Below, piece after piece: positions 42,241 through 50,766 of a DNA stretch of 64,000 nucleotides (the first letter of the stretch is position 1; each line of letters begins with the position of its first letter). The position numbers and the translations under genes are program-made. The notes beneath the pieces were generated by a model. The model made no database searches. It saw only the letters and a list, made by a program, of their open reading frames with translations, and was not told the DNA's origin. The stretch is from Geodermatophilus poikilotrophus. Lineage in GTDB: Bacteria > Actinomycetota > Actinomycetes > Mycobacteriales > Geodermatophilaceae. The stretch is from the NCBI RefSeq assembly GCF_900111455.1, contig NZ_FOIE01000001.1, forward strand, positions 818,376 to 882,375, written 5' to 3'.

Positions 42241-44097
42241 TCAGCGCAGTTCGACCAGCCCGCCCAGCCCGCTGATCTCGAGGACGTGCCGGGTGACCCC
42301 GCCCTCGGGGGCGTGCACCACCAGCCGCCACCCCTCGTCCCCGGCGATCCGGGCCACCGCGAGGACGACGCGCACCGCCGCGCTGCTGAACAGGGTGACC
42401 GCGGTCAGGTCCAGCTCGACCCGGCCGGTGCCGCCGTGGCTGGCCTCCAGCAGCCGGATGCGCATCTGCTCGGCGCCGAGCATGTCGACCGCGCCGGTCG
42501 CCCGCACCACCGGGCACTCGCCGCTCCGGTCGACGGCGACGTCGGCCGCGCTGGTGCCGCCGGGACGGTCCGCGTCGTCATCGGGGCTGCGGCGCAGCCG
42601 CATGTTCAGGGTCACCGTCGTGCCGTGCTCGCCCTGCAGCACCACCCCGTCGACCAGCTGCCGCATGATCAGCAGACCGCGGCCGCGGTCGCCGGGATCG
42701 CGGTCCGGCGGGCGCCACCGGCCCTGGTCGCGCACGATGACGGTGAGCTGCCCGTCGACGTCGACCGCCGCCGTCACCTGCATCCGCCCCGGCTGCACAC
42801 CGCGGTAGGCGTGCTCGGCCGCGTTGGCGGCCGCCTCCCCCACCGCCACCATGACGCCGACCCGGTCCTGCTCGCCCATGCCCAGCCCGGCCAGCCAGGC
42901 ACCCAGCCGCCGGCGGACCGTCGGCAGCGACACCGGGACGGCCGGCAGGTCGAGCGCCAGCGGCTCGGTGGTCACGGCGCGGCGGTGCGCGACCAGCACG
43001 GCGATGTCGTCGGGGCGCTCGGCGGTGTCCGCCAGCCCCTCGACGATGGCCGCGGCCAGCTCGCCCGGCACGTCACCGGCGAGGGCCCCCGGAGCGGTGA
43101 GCGCGGCCTGCGACACCCGGGCCAGCCGGTCGAGGCCCTCAGCCGACAGCCAGCCGGCGGCGGCGACGGCGCCGTCGGAGAACAGCACCAGGGTGGCGCC
43201 CTGCGGCAGCTGCGCCGTGGCTGCGACGGTCGGCGCACCGGGCAGGCTGCCCAGCGGCGGGCGGGGCGCCAGCGGGAGGAACTCGGCGCTGCCGTCGGCC
43301 CGGACGAGCAACGGGGCGGGGTGCCCGGCCGCGGCGTAGGTCAGCCGCCCGGTGGCGGCCTCGAGCACCCCGTAGAACACCGAGGCGCCCTCGACGTCCT
43401 CCATCTGACCGGCGAAGGCGTCCAGCGCGGCGACCACCGCCGCCGGTGACGGATCGCGCAGGGCCAGCGAGCGCATCGCCCCGCGCAGCCGGCTCATCGC
43501 CCCGGCGGCGGGCACGCCGTGGCCGACGGCGTCGCCGACCACCAGGGCCAGCCGGCCGCGGCCGAGCGGCACCGCGTCGTACCAGTCGCCGCCTGCGGCG
43601 TGCACCGAGCTGGCGCGGTGGTAGCTGCCGGACAGCCGCACGTCCGGCAGCAGCGGCAGCGCCGGGGGCAGCAGCGAGTGCTGCACCTGGTCGACGACGT
43701 CCTCCTCCGCGACGGCCGCCACGGCCTGCGCGCTGTCGGTCCGGTCGGCCTCGACGACGACGAGGACGCCCGGCTGCCCCCGCACCTCCAGCGGCTGCAG
43801 CACGACGCTCGCGACCTGACCCGCGGGGTCGGGGTCGCCGTGCACCGTCTCGGCGCGGCCGGTGCGGGCGACCGAGCCGGCCAGCTCGGTGACGCGCCGG
43901 CCGGCGACCGAGACCAGGTCGTGCGGGCCCGTTCCGAGGGCACGGGCCCGGGCGTTGGCCCAGACCGGCTCCAGGGCGGTCCCGGCCAGGCACCAGATGG
44001 CGGCGGAGGCGGTCTCCAACGCCGCGACGAGCGCGGCACCGCCTGCGTCGTCCACCGGGGCGGGCCCGGAGCCCGGGCTCTGCTGGCTGGCGTTCAT
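42241..44097 (-). CDS. PAS-PP2C-HATPase-STAS fused partner-switching protein
   Basis: 618 residues with four modules. A PAS-like region (about 20-115; AIWCLAGTALEPVWANARAR), a SpoIIE/RsbU-type PP2C phosphatase (about 140-365; AAGGDWYDAVPLGRGRLALV, VVGDAVGHGVPAAGAMSRLR, LVLFSDGAV), an RsbW-like HATPase (about 370-500; VAVGEAAANAAEHAYRG, IVRDQGRWRPPDRDPGDRGR) and a STAS domain (about 515-618; ELDLTAVTLFSSAAVRVVLA, with Ser in FSSAAV). One chain therefore carries phosphatase, kinase and antagonist functions that are usually separate. It probably acts on STAS proteins in the sigF stress pathway. Adjacent and divergent to rsbW-sigF. Confidence 0.92.
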   Translation of the reverse strand: MNASQQSPGSGPAPVDDAGGAALVAALETASAAIWCLAGTALEPVWANARARALGTGPHDLVSVAGRRVTELAGSVARTGRAETVHGDPDPAGQVASVVLQPLEVRGQPGVLVVVEADRTDSAQAVAAVAEEDVVDQVQHSLLPPALPLLPDVRLSGSYHRASSVHAAGGDWYDAVPLGRGRLALVVGDAVGHGVPAAGAMSRLRGAMRSLALRDPSPAAVVAALDAFAGQMEDVEGASVFYGVLEAATGRLTYAAAGHPAPLLVRADGSAEFLPLAPRPPLGSLPGAPTVAATAQLPQGATLVLFSDGAVAAAGWLSAEGLDRLARVSQAALTAPGALAGDVPGELAAAIVEGLADTAERPDDIAVLVAHRRAVTTEPLALDLPAVPVSLPTVRRRLGAWLAGLGMGEQDRVGVMVAVGEAAANAAEHAYRGVQPGRMQVTAAVDVDGQLTVIVRDQGRWRPPDRDPGDRGRGLLIMRQLVDGVVLQGEHGTTVTLNMRLRRSPDDDADRPGGTSAADVAVDRSGECPVVRATGAVDMLGAEQMRIRLLEASHGGTGRVELDLTAVTLFSSAAVRVVLAVARIAGDEGWRLVVHAPEGGVTRHVLEISGLGGLVELR

Positions 44098-44160
44098 CTC
44101 GGGCCAGCGAACCGCAGCCCCCAGACGGCTGCAACCGCGCCCACCGCCCGCGTGACCTGG

Positions 44161-44188
44161 GGTTTGACCCGCGCGTGGGGAGGGGTAC
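44161..44188 (+). promoter_or_regulatory. Sigma-F/sigma-B-type promoter of rsbW-sigF
   Basis: GGTTT at 44161-44165 and GGGTAC at 44183-44188 are 17 bases apart, close to the actinobacterial sigma-F consensus (GGTTT - about 17 - GGGTAT). It lies 140 bases before the rsbW start and predicts positive autoregulation. Confidence 0.7.
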
Positions 44189-44327
44189 CCCTCCTCTTCA
44201 GGCGCCCCGTCCGACCCGGCCCGGCACTCCGCTGCGGCCGGTCGGGCAGGATGGGTGCGAACCGCGCGGAACCGGTCCCAGGACCCGGGCGCGCGGTCAC
44301 CACGCGAGGAAGAGGAGCGGACGACGG

Positions 44328-44825
44328 ATGGTGGACTCGAGGGGTGCCCTCGCGCAGGACGGGCGGCGCGCCGAACGACTGGAACTGCGGGTGCCCACCA
44401 CTCCCACGCAGCTGCCCGCCGTGCGGGCCATGGCCGGTGACCTGGCGATGCGGATGGACTACGACCTCGACGCGGTGGAGGACCTCCGGCTGGCCGTGGA
44501 CGAGGCCTGCGCGACGCTCTCCGCGATCGTCTCCGGCGACCGCCGGCTGACCGTGGTCTTCGAGACCACGCGCCAGGGCCTGCACATCGACGCCTGGGTG
44601 CCGACGGCCGAGGGCACCGACGTCCCCCGCGACGGCTTCGGCTGGGCGGTGCTGCACACGCTGGTGGACAGGGTCGAGGCCGGTCCCGCCACCCAGGCCA
44701 CCGTCCCGGCCGGCGACGGCGGCACCTCGCCGGTCGCCGTCATCTCCATGGACAAGTACCTCCCGGGACAGCACCCGGACAAGCAGCTCGGGGACTCGGG
44801 CCAGAACGTCTCGGTCGTGCGGTGA
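44328..44825 (+). CDS. rsbW: Anti-sigma factor serine kinase (RsbW-like)
   Basis: 165 residues of the GHKL ATPase/kinase fold: LPAVRAMAGDLAMRMDYDLD, then LRLAVDEACATLSAIVSGDR with the N-box pattern, and a C-terminal GFGWAVLHTLVDRVEAG. The canonical DxGxG G1 box is weak (WVPTAEGTDVPRDG), so ATP binding should be tested. It should hold sigma F inactive and phosphorylate the STAS antagonist. The ATG at 44328 follows GAGGAG; its stop overlaps (GTGA) the sigF start. Transcribed from the sigma-F-type promoter upstream. Confidence 0.85.
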   Translation: MVDSRGALAQDGRRAERLELRVPTTPTQLPAVRAMAGDLAMRMDYDLDAVEDLRLAVDEACATLSAIVSGDRRLTVVFETTRQGLHIDAWVPTAEGTDVPRDGFGWAVLHTLVDRVEAGPATQATVPAGDGGTSPVAVISMDKYLPGQHPDKQLGDSGQNVSVVR

Positions 44826-45904
44826 CCGGGGCGGTAGCCCCGGAGCCCACGACCGTCGAGGAGGACACCCTGCGCGACGACGAGAACCCGACCGGCCCGC
44901 GGGGCACGGAGGGGGAGGTCGCGTCCGAGGAGCAGCCCGTCGTGGTGCCCGACCCGCGCAGCGAGGTCGTCCCCATGCCGGACGCCGGCGCACCGCCCGG
45001 GCGCGACGCAGCGGCCGACGACCCGGCCGACGACGACGTCGAGTCCGAGGACGACGTCACCGACGCGTCCGACGAGGACCAGGTCGACGAGGACGCGAGC
45101 GAGTCGACCGGCACCGGTTCACCCGCCGCCCCGCCGATGTCGGAGAACCGCAAGCGGGCCGAGCGCACCGCGCCGCTGTTCGCCGAGCTGGCCACGCTGG
45201 ACAAGGACGACCCGCGCCGCGAGCGGTTGCGGGAGGTCCTCGTCGAGGAGCACCTGCCGCTGGTCCGGCACTTCGCCCGCCGCTTCAGCAACCGCGGCGA
45301 GCCCTTCGACGACCTGCTGCAGGTCGGCACCCTGGGGCTCATCGCGGCGATCGACCGGTTCGACCCGACCCGCGGCGTCGAGTTCCTCTCCTTCGCCGTC
45401 CCGACGATCACCGGTGAGATCAAGCGGCACTTCCGCGACCAGGGCTGGTCGGTGCGGGTGCCGCGGCGGCTGCAGGAGCTGCACCTGTCGCTGAACGCGG
45501 CGGTCGGTGAGCTGGCGCAGAAGAACGGCCGTGCGCCGACGCCCTCGGAGCTCGCCGAGCACCTGGGCATCCCGCGCGCGGAGGTGCTCGAGGGGCTCGC
45601 CGTCGCCAACGCCTACCGCAGCAGCTCGCTGGACGAGCGGCTCTCCGGCGAGGACGACTCCCCCACCCTCGCCGCCACGCTCGGCGAGGAGGACTCCGCA
45701 CTGGAGGGCGTGGAGTACCGCGAGTCGCTGCAGCCGCTGCTGGCCACCATCCCGGCCCGGGAGCGGCGCATCCTCATCCTGCGGTTCTTCGGCAACATGA
45801 CCCAGTCGCAGATCGCGGCGGACATCGGCATCTCGCAGATGCACGTGTCCCGGCTGCTCAGCCAGACCCTGGCCAAGCTCCGCGAGGGCCTGCTCAAGGA
45901 CTGA
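44822..45904 (+). CDS. sigF: Sigma factor of the SigB/SigF/SigG family, with acidic N-terminal extension
   Basis: 360 residues; usual members have about 250-260. The first 105 residues are very Asp/Glu-rich and without predicted structure. Then the family proper: region 2 EHLPLVRHFARRFSNRGEPF, DLLQVGTLGLIAAIDRFDPT, EFLSFAVPTITGEIKRHFRD, region 3 VPRRLQELHLSLNAAVGELA and region 4 ERRILILRFFGNMTQSQIAA with MHVSRLLSQTLAKLREGLL. The GTG start is supported by four-base overlap with rsbW; an internal ATG at 45137 would give a normal-size protein but has no ribosome site. Confidence 0.92.
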   Translation: MTGAVAPEPTTVEEDTLRDDENPTGPRGTEGEVASEEQPVVVPDPRSEVVPMPDAGAPPGRDAAADDPADDDVESEDDVTDASDEDQVDEDASESTGTGSPAAPPMSENRKRAERTAPLFAELATLDKDDPRRERLREVLVEEHLPLVRHFARRFSNRGEPFDDLLQVGTLGLIAAIDRFDPTRGVEFLSFAVPTITGEIKRHFRDQGWSVRVPRRLQELHLSLNAAVGELAQKNGRAPTPSELAEHLGIPRAEVLEGLAVANAYRSSSLDERLSGEDDSPTLAATLGEEDSALEGVEYRESLQPLLATIPARERRILILRFFGNMTQSQIAADIGISQMHVSRLLSQTLAKLREGLLKD

Positions 45905-45978
45905 CGAGGACCCCGTCCTCCTCCGCTCGCAGGCCCGCGCCGAGCCTGTGGACGGGGCCGCTCCCGGGGGGCCCTGGC
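45904..45978. repeat. Intergenic repeat family A, copy 6 (short)
   Basis: gaggaccccgtcctcctccg, cgcaggcccgcgccgagcct and ggacggggcc follow the sigF stop codon; partly mixed with family B blocks. Confidence 0.5.
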
Positions 45979-46006
45979 GGGTGTCAGCGGCCGCCCGCAG
46001 CAGTCG

Positions 46007-46070
46007 ATCACGGGGTTGTCGCGCCGACGCGCGGCGCGTCCGCGCGTGTCCCGTGCGACGACCCCGTGGT
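46007..46070. terminator. Bidirectional hairpin after sigF
   Basis: atcacggggttgtcgc pairs with 46055-46070 (14 of 16, one G-T), with an inner GC-rich loop. Convergent genes on both sides. Confidence 0.6.
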
Positions 46071-46080
46071 CAACTCGTGC

Positions 46081-46122
46081 TGACGGACCTGCGGTGACGG
46101 ACCCGCGGTGACGGACTCACGG
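46081..46122. repeat. Three tandem copies of a 14-base repeat
   Basis: tgacggacctgcgg, tgacggacccgcgg and tgacggactcacgg, then a partial tgaccg. Between the hairpin and the SPFH stop codon. Confidence 0.7.
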
Positions 46123-46145
46123 TGACCGTCCCGCCGGGGAACCGG

Positions 46146-47333
46146 TCAGGGACGGGGCTGGACCTCCCCGCCGGTGGTCTCCTGCTCGGCGGCGCGGGCC
46201 AGGGCCGTGGTGTCCGGGATCCCCGGGGCGGCCACGCCCGGCGCGGCGTCGGCGATGCTCGACAGCTCGATCTTCGCCTCGGGCTGGTCGGCGGCCCGGG
46301 GCAGCGCCGACTCGAACCAGCCGCTGGTGTCCATCTCCGCGGTCGGCCGGCTCGCGCCGTTCCGCGACGGCTCGACGTCCATCCAGGACCGCCCGTCGCC
46401 GTCGGCGCCGCCGAGCTTGGCCAGGCCGTCGAGGGCCTTGCTGAACTCGCTGGGGACGATCCACATCTTGTTCGCGTCGCCCTGCGCGATCTGCGGCAGC
46501 GTCTGCAGGTACTGGTAGGCCAGCAGCCCCTGGTCGGGCTTGCCGTCGTGGATGGCCTGGAAGACCGTCTCGATCGACTTCGCCTGGCCCTGCGCCTGCA
46601 GGAACAGCGCCGCGCGCTCACCCTCGGCCCGCAGGATGCGGCTCTGCCGCTCGGCCTCGGCCTCGAGGATCGCCGCCTGCTTCTTGCCCTCCGCGGAGAG
46701 GATCGCCGAGGCCTTCTGCCCCTCGGCGGTGGTGATCGCCGACTGCCGGGCGCCCTCGGCCTGCAGGATGATCGCCCGCTTGTCGCGGTCGGCCCGCATC
46801 TGCTTCTCCATCGAGTCGCGGATGGACGGCGGCGGGTCGATCGCCTTGATCTCCACCCGCGCGACGCGCAGACCCCACGGGCCGGTGGTGCCGTCGAGCA
46901 CCTCGCGCAGCTGGCTGTTGATGCCGTCGCGGCCGGTCAGCGCACCCTCGAGGTTGAGCCCGCCGACGACGTTGCGCAGCGTCGTGGTGGTGAGCTGCTC
47001 CATGCCCTGGATGTAGTTGGCGATGCCGTACGTGGCCAGCCGCGGCTCGGTCACCTGGAAGTACACGACGGTGTCGATGCCGACCTGCAGGTTGTCCGAG
47101 GTGATCACCGGCTGCGGTGGGAAGGAGATCACCTGCTCGCGCAGATCGATGGTGGCGCGCACGCGGTCGATGAACGGGACGAGCAGCGACAGGCCCGGCG
47201 AGAGCGTGCGGCTGTAGCGGCCGAGCCGCTCGACGACCTTGGCCTGGGCCTGCGGCACGATCGTCACGCTCTTGGCGACGACGACGACCACCAGCAGGGC
47301 GATCACGATCAGGGCGATCAGTGCGGGTGTCAC
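46146..47333 (-). CDS. SPFH/band 7 membrane protein
   Basis: 395 residues. One N-terminal helix (about 4-21) anchors the protein. The SPFH domain (about 22-180) begins IVPQAQAKVVERLGRYSRTL, with TSDNLQVGIDTVVYFQVTEP and YIQGMEQLTTTTLRNVVGG; a long coiled coil follows with AILSAEGKKQAAILEAEAER, then a Pro/Ala-rich tail. It resembles stomatin/QmcA proteins that organise membrane microdomains. A NfeD-type protein is encoded 94 bases upstream on the same strand, a well-known partner arrangement. The GTG follows GAGGAGGGAG. Confidence 0.92.
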   Translation of the reverse strand: MTPALIALIVIALLVVVVVAKSVTIVPQAQAKVVERLGRYSRTLSPGLSLLVPFIDRVRATIDLREQVISFPPQPVITSDNLQVGIDTVVYFQVTEPRLATYGIANYIQGMEQLTTTTLRNVVGGLNLEGALTGRDGINSQLREVLDGTTGPWGLRVARVEIKAIDPPPSIRDSMEKQMRADRDKRAIILQAEGARQSAITTAEGQKASAILSAEGKKQAAILEAEAERQSRILRAEGERAALFLQAQGQAKSIETVFQAIHDGKPDQGLLAYQYLQTLPQIAQGDANKMWIVPSEFSKALDGLAKLGGADGDGRSWMDVEPSRNGASRPTAEMDTSGWFESALPRAADQPEAKIELSSIADAAPGVAAPGIPDTTALARAAEQETTGGEVQPRP

Positions 47334-47427
47334 GGGAACGCTCCCTCCTCTGGGTTCCGCCGCCGATCCTGCCCGGTCCCGGTGACGATCCGGTCACGGC
47401 GCGACGCGCGCTCCCCCGCTGGAGGTG

Positions 47428-47871
47428 CTACTCCAGTTCGAGGGCGTCGCCGACGACGGCGGTGGCGCCGTCGACCTGGAGGATCCGCACGGTCGTGCCG
47501 ACCGGGAAGTGCTCGCCGCCGTACTGGCTCCGGGCGGTCCACTCGTCGGCGCCCAGGCGGATGCGTCCCCCGTGCCCGTCGATCGCCCGGGTGACCCTGG
47601 CGGTGCGGCCGACGAGCGCGGCGACGCCGTCCGGCTGGTCGGGGGTGCCCTCGGTGAGGTGGCGCTTGGCCAGGGGCCGGACGACCGCCACCAGCAGTGC
47701 CGCGACGACGACGAAGGCGGCCAGCTGCAGGACGACGGGACCGCCGAGCAGCGCCACCCCGACGCCGCCGAGCGCCCCGCCGGCCAGCATCAGCAGGAAC
47801 AGGTCGCCGCTGGCCAGCTCGCCGGCGGCGAACAGTCCCGACGCGATCAGCCACAGCAGCCAGGCGTCCAC
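47428..47871 (-). CDS. NfeD-type membrane protein
   Basis: 147 residues. Helices at about 3-22, 30-45 and 48-68 precede a C-terminal OB-fold (about 85-147; GVAALVGRTARVTRAIDGHG, GEHFPVGTTVRILQVDGATA). Short NfeD proteins pair with SPFH proteins, here the next gene, and probably regulate or stabilise its oligomer. The GTG at 47871 follows GGGAGA by about nine bases; a longer frame from 47946 adds an acidic leader with no ribosome site. Confidence 0.85.
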   Translation of the reverse strand: MDAWLLWLIASGLFAAGELASGDLFLLMLAGGALGGVGVALLGGPVVLQLAAFVVVAALLVAVVRPLAKRHLTEGTPDQPDGVAALVGRTARVTRAIDGHGGRIRLGADEWTARSQYGGEHFPVGTTVRILQVDGATAVVGDALELE

Positions 47872-47957
47872 GTCCGAACTCTCCCAGATCCGGACTGCGC
47901 TGTGATCGATCTCAACCGGATCGTCACCTCGGCCGGGGCCCGGCATAACCTCGCCGG

Positions 47958-48695
47958 GTGCACGACTTCCCCGCGGGCCGGTTCGCGGTGTGGGCGACCG
48001 CCTGGCTCACCGGCCGCGCCTCCTACGACGACGCCCTCGACGCCCTGGTGGGGGACACCGCGCACCGGGTCGCCGGCCTGCCCGGCACGGACGAGGCCGT
48101 GCCCCTCGGCTGGGCGCTGAGCGCGCTGGGCAGCGCCGGGGAGACCCGGATCCGCCTGGTGCTGCCGGTGCCCGGCGACGTGCGCGGGCTGCCGCGCGCC
48201 CCGGGCCTCGCCGAGCCGGCGGTGGAGGCCGGACAGGCCGCCGTCGGCGAGCACCTCGCGCTGGTGCCCGAACCGCTGGGCCCCGAGGTGGTGCAGTGGA
48301 GGGCGTTCGACCTGACCGGTGTCCCGCCGGTGCCACCACCGGTCGAGGGGTCGCTGCGCGCGGTGTCCGGCGCGCTGGACCTCGCCGTCGGCGACGCGGC
48401 CCGCACGCTGGCCGACCTCGACCTGGCCCGGTGGCACCCGGAGGTCCCGGCGCTGCTGGCCGGGCTGGCGAAGGCGGCGCACGTGCCGGGGATGCCACCG
48501 GGCACGGATCCGCTGGCGATGTCGCTGCTGGCGCGGGCCCAGCGGCTGGCGACGGTGCTCGACCTGGCGCTCAGCGACGCCCCCGGTGGTGCGGTCACCC
48601 ACCGCCAGGCCGCCGCCCGCGACGACGCGCTCCGTCCGCTGGGCGACGCCGTCCGCGAGGCGGTCACCGCCGCCTACAACGCCGTCCCGCGGTGA
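47958..48695 (+). CDS. Conserved actinobacterial protein of unknown function
   Basis: 245 residues, not recognised. HDFPAGRFAVWATAWLTGRA at the start and a helical second half (ALDLAVGDAARTLADLDLAR, ARAQRLATVLDLALSDAPGG, RDDALRPLGDAVREAVTAAY) suggest a soluble helical protein. The GTG at 47958 starts it; its stop overlaps by GTGA the start of a lipoprotein hydrolase gene, so the two are in one operon. Confidence 0.7.
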   Translation: MHDFPAGRFAVWATAWLTGRASYDDALDALVGDTAHRVAGLPGTDEAVPLGWALSALGSAGETRIRLVLPVPGDVRGLPRAPGLAEPAVEAGQAAVGEHLALVPEPLGPEVVQWRAFDLTGVPPVPPPVEGSLRAVSGALDLAVGDAARTLADLDLARWHPEVPALLAGLAKAAHVPGMPPGTDPLAMSLLARAQRLATVLDLALSDAPGGAVTHRQAAARDDALRPLGDAVREAVTAAYNAVPR

Positions 48696-49489
48696 GGGGG
48701 TCGCACCGTCGGCGTCCTGCCGTCGGGCTCGCGGTCCTCGCGTCGTGCGGCCTCGTCGTGACGTCCTGCGGTGCGGGCGGCGACCCGGTGCCCGGGGAGG
48801 TCGAGGCCGAGGTCGGCGCGCCGACGGGACCGCAGCGGGTGTGGTGCGCCGGTGAGGGTCCCGCCGTGGTCCTGGTCAACGGCATCGGGGACGACGCCAC
48901 CTCCGAGCAGTGGATCGAGGTCGAGCGGCCCCTCACCGGCAGCGCGCGGGTCTGCCGCTACGACCGGCCCGGCACCGGCGCCAGCGACGCCCCCCGGACC
49001 GCGGGCAGGGGCGCCGACGAGCTCGACGCCGAACTGGATGCCGTGGTCGACCACGCCGCGGGTGGCGGCCCGGTCGTCCTGGTGGCGCACTCCTTCGGCG
49101 GCTACCTGGCGCGGGTCTACGCCGACCGGCACCCCGAGCGCGTCGACGGCTTGGTGTTCGTCGACGCGCTCGATCCCTCCGTCGGCCTGCTGAGCGGCAC
49201 CGGCGCACCGAGCCTGCAGGAGGTCGAGATGGCCGGCGAGCGGCTGGACCTCCGCGACGTCGAGCAGGCCGCGCGGTCGGTGACGGCGCTGGAGGACGAC
49301 CCGCGCCTCGTGGTGCTCATGCGCGGCGAGGGCGCCGGCGAGCCGTGGACGGCGGGCCAGGAGCAGCTGGCCGCGCTCTCGGGACGCTCGCAGACCGTCG
49401 TCGTGCCCGGGGCCGGGCACCAGATCCCGTCGGAGGCTCCGGAGGCGGTGGCCGCCGCCGTGGCGGACGTGCTCCGCCCCACCGGCTGA
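48692..49489 (+). CDS. Lipoprotein alpha/beta hydrolase
   Basis: 265 residues. The N terminus RGSHRRRPAVGLAVLASCGL and then VVTSCGAGG is a lipoprotein signal with the lipidated Cys in TSCGAGG. The hydrolase fold follows: VVLVNGIGDDATSEQWIEVE, the nucleophile in VVLVAHSFGGYLARVYADRH, an acidic block FVDALDPS, and the His in VVVPGAGHQIPSEAPEAVA. It should be an extracellular or membrane-surface esterase; its substrate is unknown. The GTG start overlaps the preceding stop codon. Confidence 0.87.
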   Translation: MRGSHRRRPAVGLAVLASCGLVVTSCGAGGDPVPGEVEAEVGAPTGPQRVWCAGEGPAVVLVNGIGDDATSEQWIEVERPLTGSARVCRYDRPGTGASDAPRTAGRGADELDAELDAVVDHAAGGGPVVLVAHSFGGYLARVYADRHPERVDGLVFVDALDPSVGLLSGTGAPSLQEVEMAGERLDLRDVEQAARSVTALEDDPRLVVLMRGEGAGEPWTAGQEQLAALSGRSQTVVVPGAGHQIPSEAPEAVAAAVADVLRPTG

Positions 49490-49607
49490 GGGAGGACCCC
49501 CGTCCCGGGTCCCGCCGGCCTCCCTGCAGGGTCCCGCCGCGAGCCTGCGAGCGGTGGCGGGACAGGGAGGTCCTTCCCCGAAGGGGTGGGGAGGACGGGG
49601 TCCTCCC
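49490..49607. repeat. Intergenic repeat family A, copy 7
   Basis: The gap between the convergent hydrolase and ferrochelatase genes is filled completely. On the minus strand: gaggaccccgtcctccccac, then cgcaggctcgcggcgggacc, then ccctgcagggaggccggcgg and cccgggacggggg. Both stop codons abut the repeat. Confidence 0.65.
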
Positions 49608-50729
49608 TCAGGCGGCACCGGGACGGCGCGGTGCGACGAAACAGCACGACGCCGGGCAGTTGGTGCCCAGGCGGGGCTCCCCACCCGCGCGGCGCTCCCC
49701 CAGCAGCTCCACCAGCGACCGGACGAACGCCGGGTGGGTCCCGGCGGTCGCGGCGCGGGCGAAGGCCAGCCCGAGCTCCTCGGCGGTCTCCCTCGCCTCG
49801 TTGTCGAGGTCCCAGACGACCTCGAGGTGGTCGCTGACGAACCCGACCGGGAACAGGACGACGGCCTGCTCCCCCGCCGCGGCCAGCGCGCGCAGGTGGT
49901 CGTTGACGTCGGGTTCCAGCCACGGCACCGACGGCGGGCCGCTGCGGCTCTGCCACACCAGGTCGAAGGACCGGCCGGGCGCGGCGGCGTCGACCGCGAG
50001 CTGCGCGGCGGTCGTGAGCTCGGCCTCGTAGGCGTGCCCCCCGGGCCCCGCCACGGCGGCCATCGTGTCGGGGATGGAGTGCGCGGTGGCCACCAGCCGG
50101 GCGGTGCCGCGGAGCTCCTCGGGCAGCGTGGCGATCGCGGCGGCCAGCGCGTCGGCGTTGGCCTGCACGAAGCCCGGCGCGTCGAAGTAGTGCGGCAGCT
50201 TCTCCGCGGTCGGCCCGCCGCCGGTCGCGACGCGGGCCCGCGCGATGTCCTCGTGGTACTGCCGGCAGCCGGAGTACGAGGCGTAGGCCGAGGTGGCGAG
50301 GACGTAGACGTGCTCGATGCCGTCGTCGGCCAGCTGCTGCCAGGTGTCCTCGACGAACGGCGCCCAGTTGCGGTTGCCCCAGTAGACCGGCAGCTCGACG
50401 CCGGCGGCGGCGAGGTCGGCCTCGACCGCCGCGATCAGCGCCTTGTTCTGGTCGTTGATCGGGCTGACGCCGCCGAAGTGGTGGTAGTGCTCGGCGACCT
50501 CCTCCAGCCGCTCGCGCGGCACCCCCCGGCCGCGGGTCACGTTCTCCAGGAACGGCATGACGTCGTCGTGGCCCTCGGGGCCGCCGAAGGAGAGCACCAG
50601 CAGCGCCTCCCGTCGTCCGGCGGGGGCGGGGTCGGCCGACGGCGGGACGCCGCCGTTGTTGCGGACGGCCAGCGAGGGGTCCTCGTCGGGTCGCTGGCCG
50701 GGGTTGATGTCGACGGTGGCGCGGGGCAC
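49608..50729 (-). CDS. hemH: Ferrochelatase (coproporphyrin III type)
   Basis: 373 residues. [20 protein letters not shown] starts the catalytic domain (about 40), followed by [40 protein letters not shown] with the iron-ligand His, and [20 protein letters not shown] with the Glu that binds metal. The C terminus has TNCPASCC; together with the Cys in SGCRQY this could bind the [2Fe-2S] cluster of actinobacterial enzymes. In actinobacteria the substrate is coproporphyrin III. Third gene of a fabG-inhA-hemH operon as in mycobacteria. Confidence 0.94.
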   Translation of the reverse strand: MPRATVDINPGQRPDEDPSLAVRNNGGVPPSADPAPAGRREALLVLSFGGPEGHDDVMPFLENVTRGRGVPRERLEEVAEHYHHFGGVSPINDQNKALIAAVEADLAAAGVELPVYWGNRNWAPFVEDTWQQLADDGIEHVYVLATSAYASYSGCRQYHEDIARARVATGGGPTAEKLPHYFDAPGFVQANADALAAAIATLPEELRGTARLVATAHSIPDTMAAVAGPGGHAYEAELTTAAQLAVDAAAPGRSFDLVWQSRSGPPSVPWLEPDVNDHLRALAAAGEQAVVLFPVGFVSDHLEVVWDLDNEARETAEELGLAFARAATAGTHPAFVRSLVELLGERRAGGEPRLGTNCPASCCFVAPRRPGAA

Positions 50730-50766
50730 GGACTTCCTTCTCGCTGCGGGACGCCGGCGGATGCAC

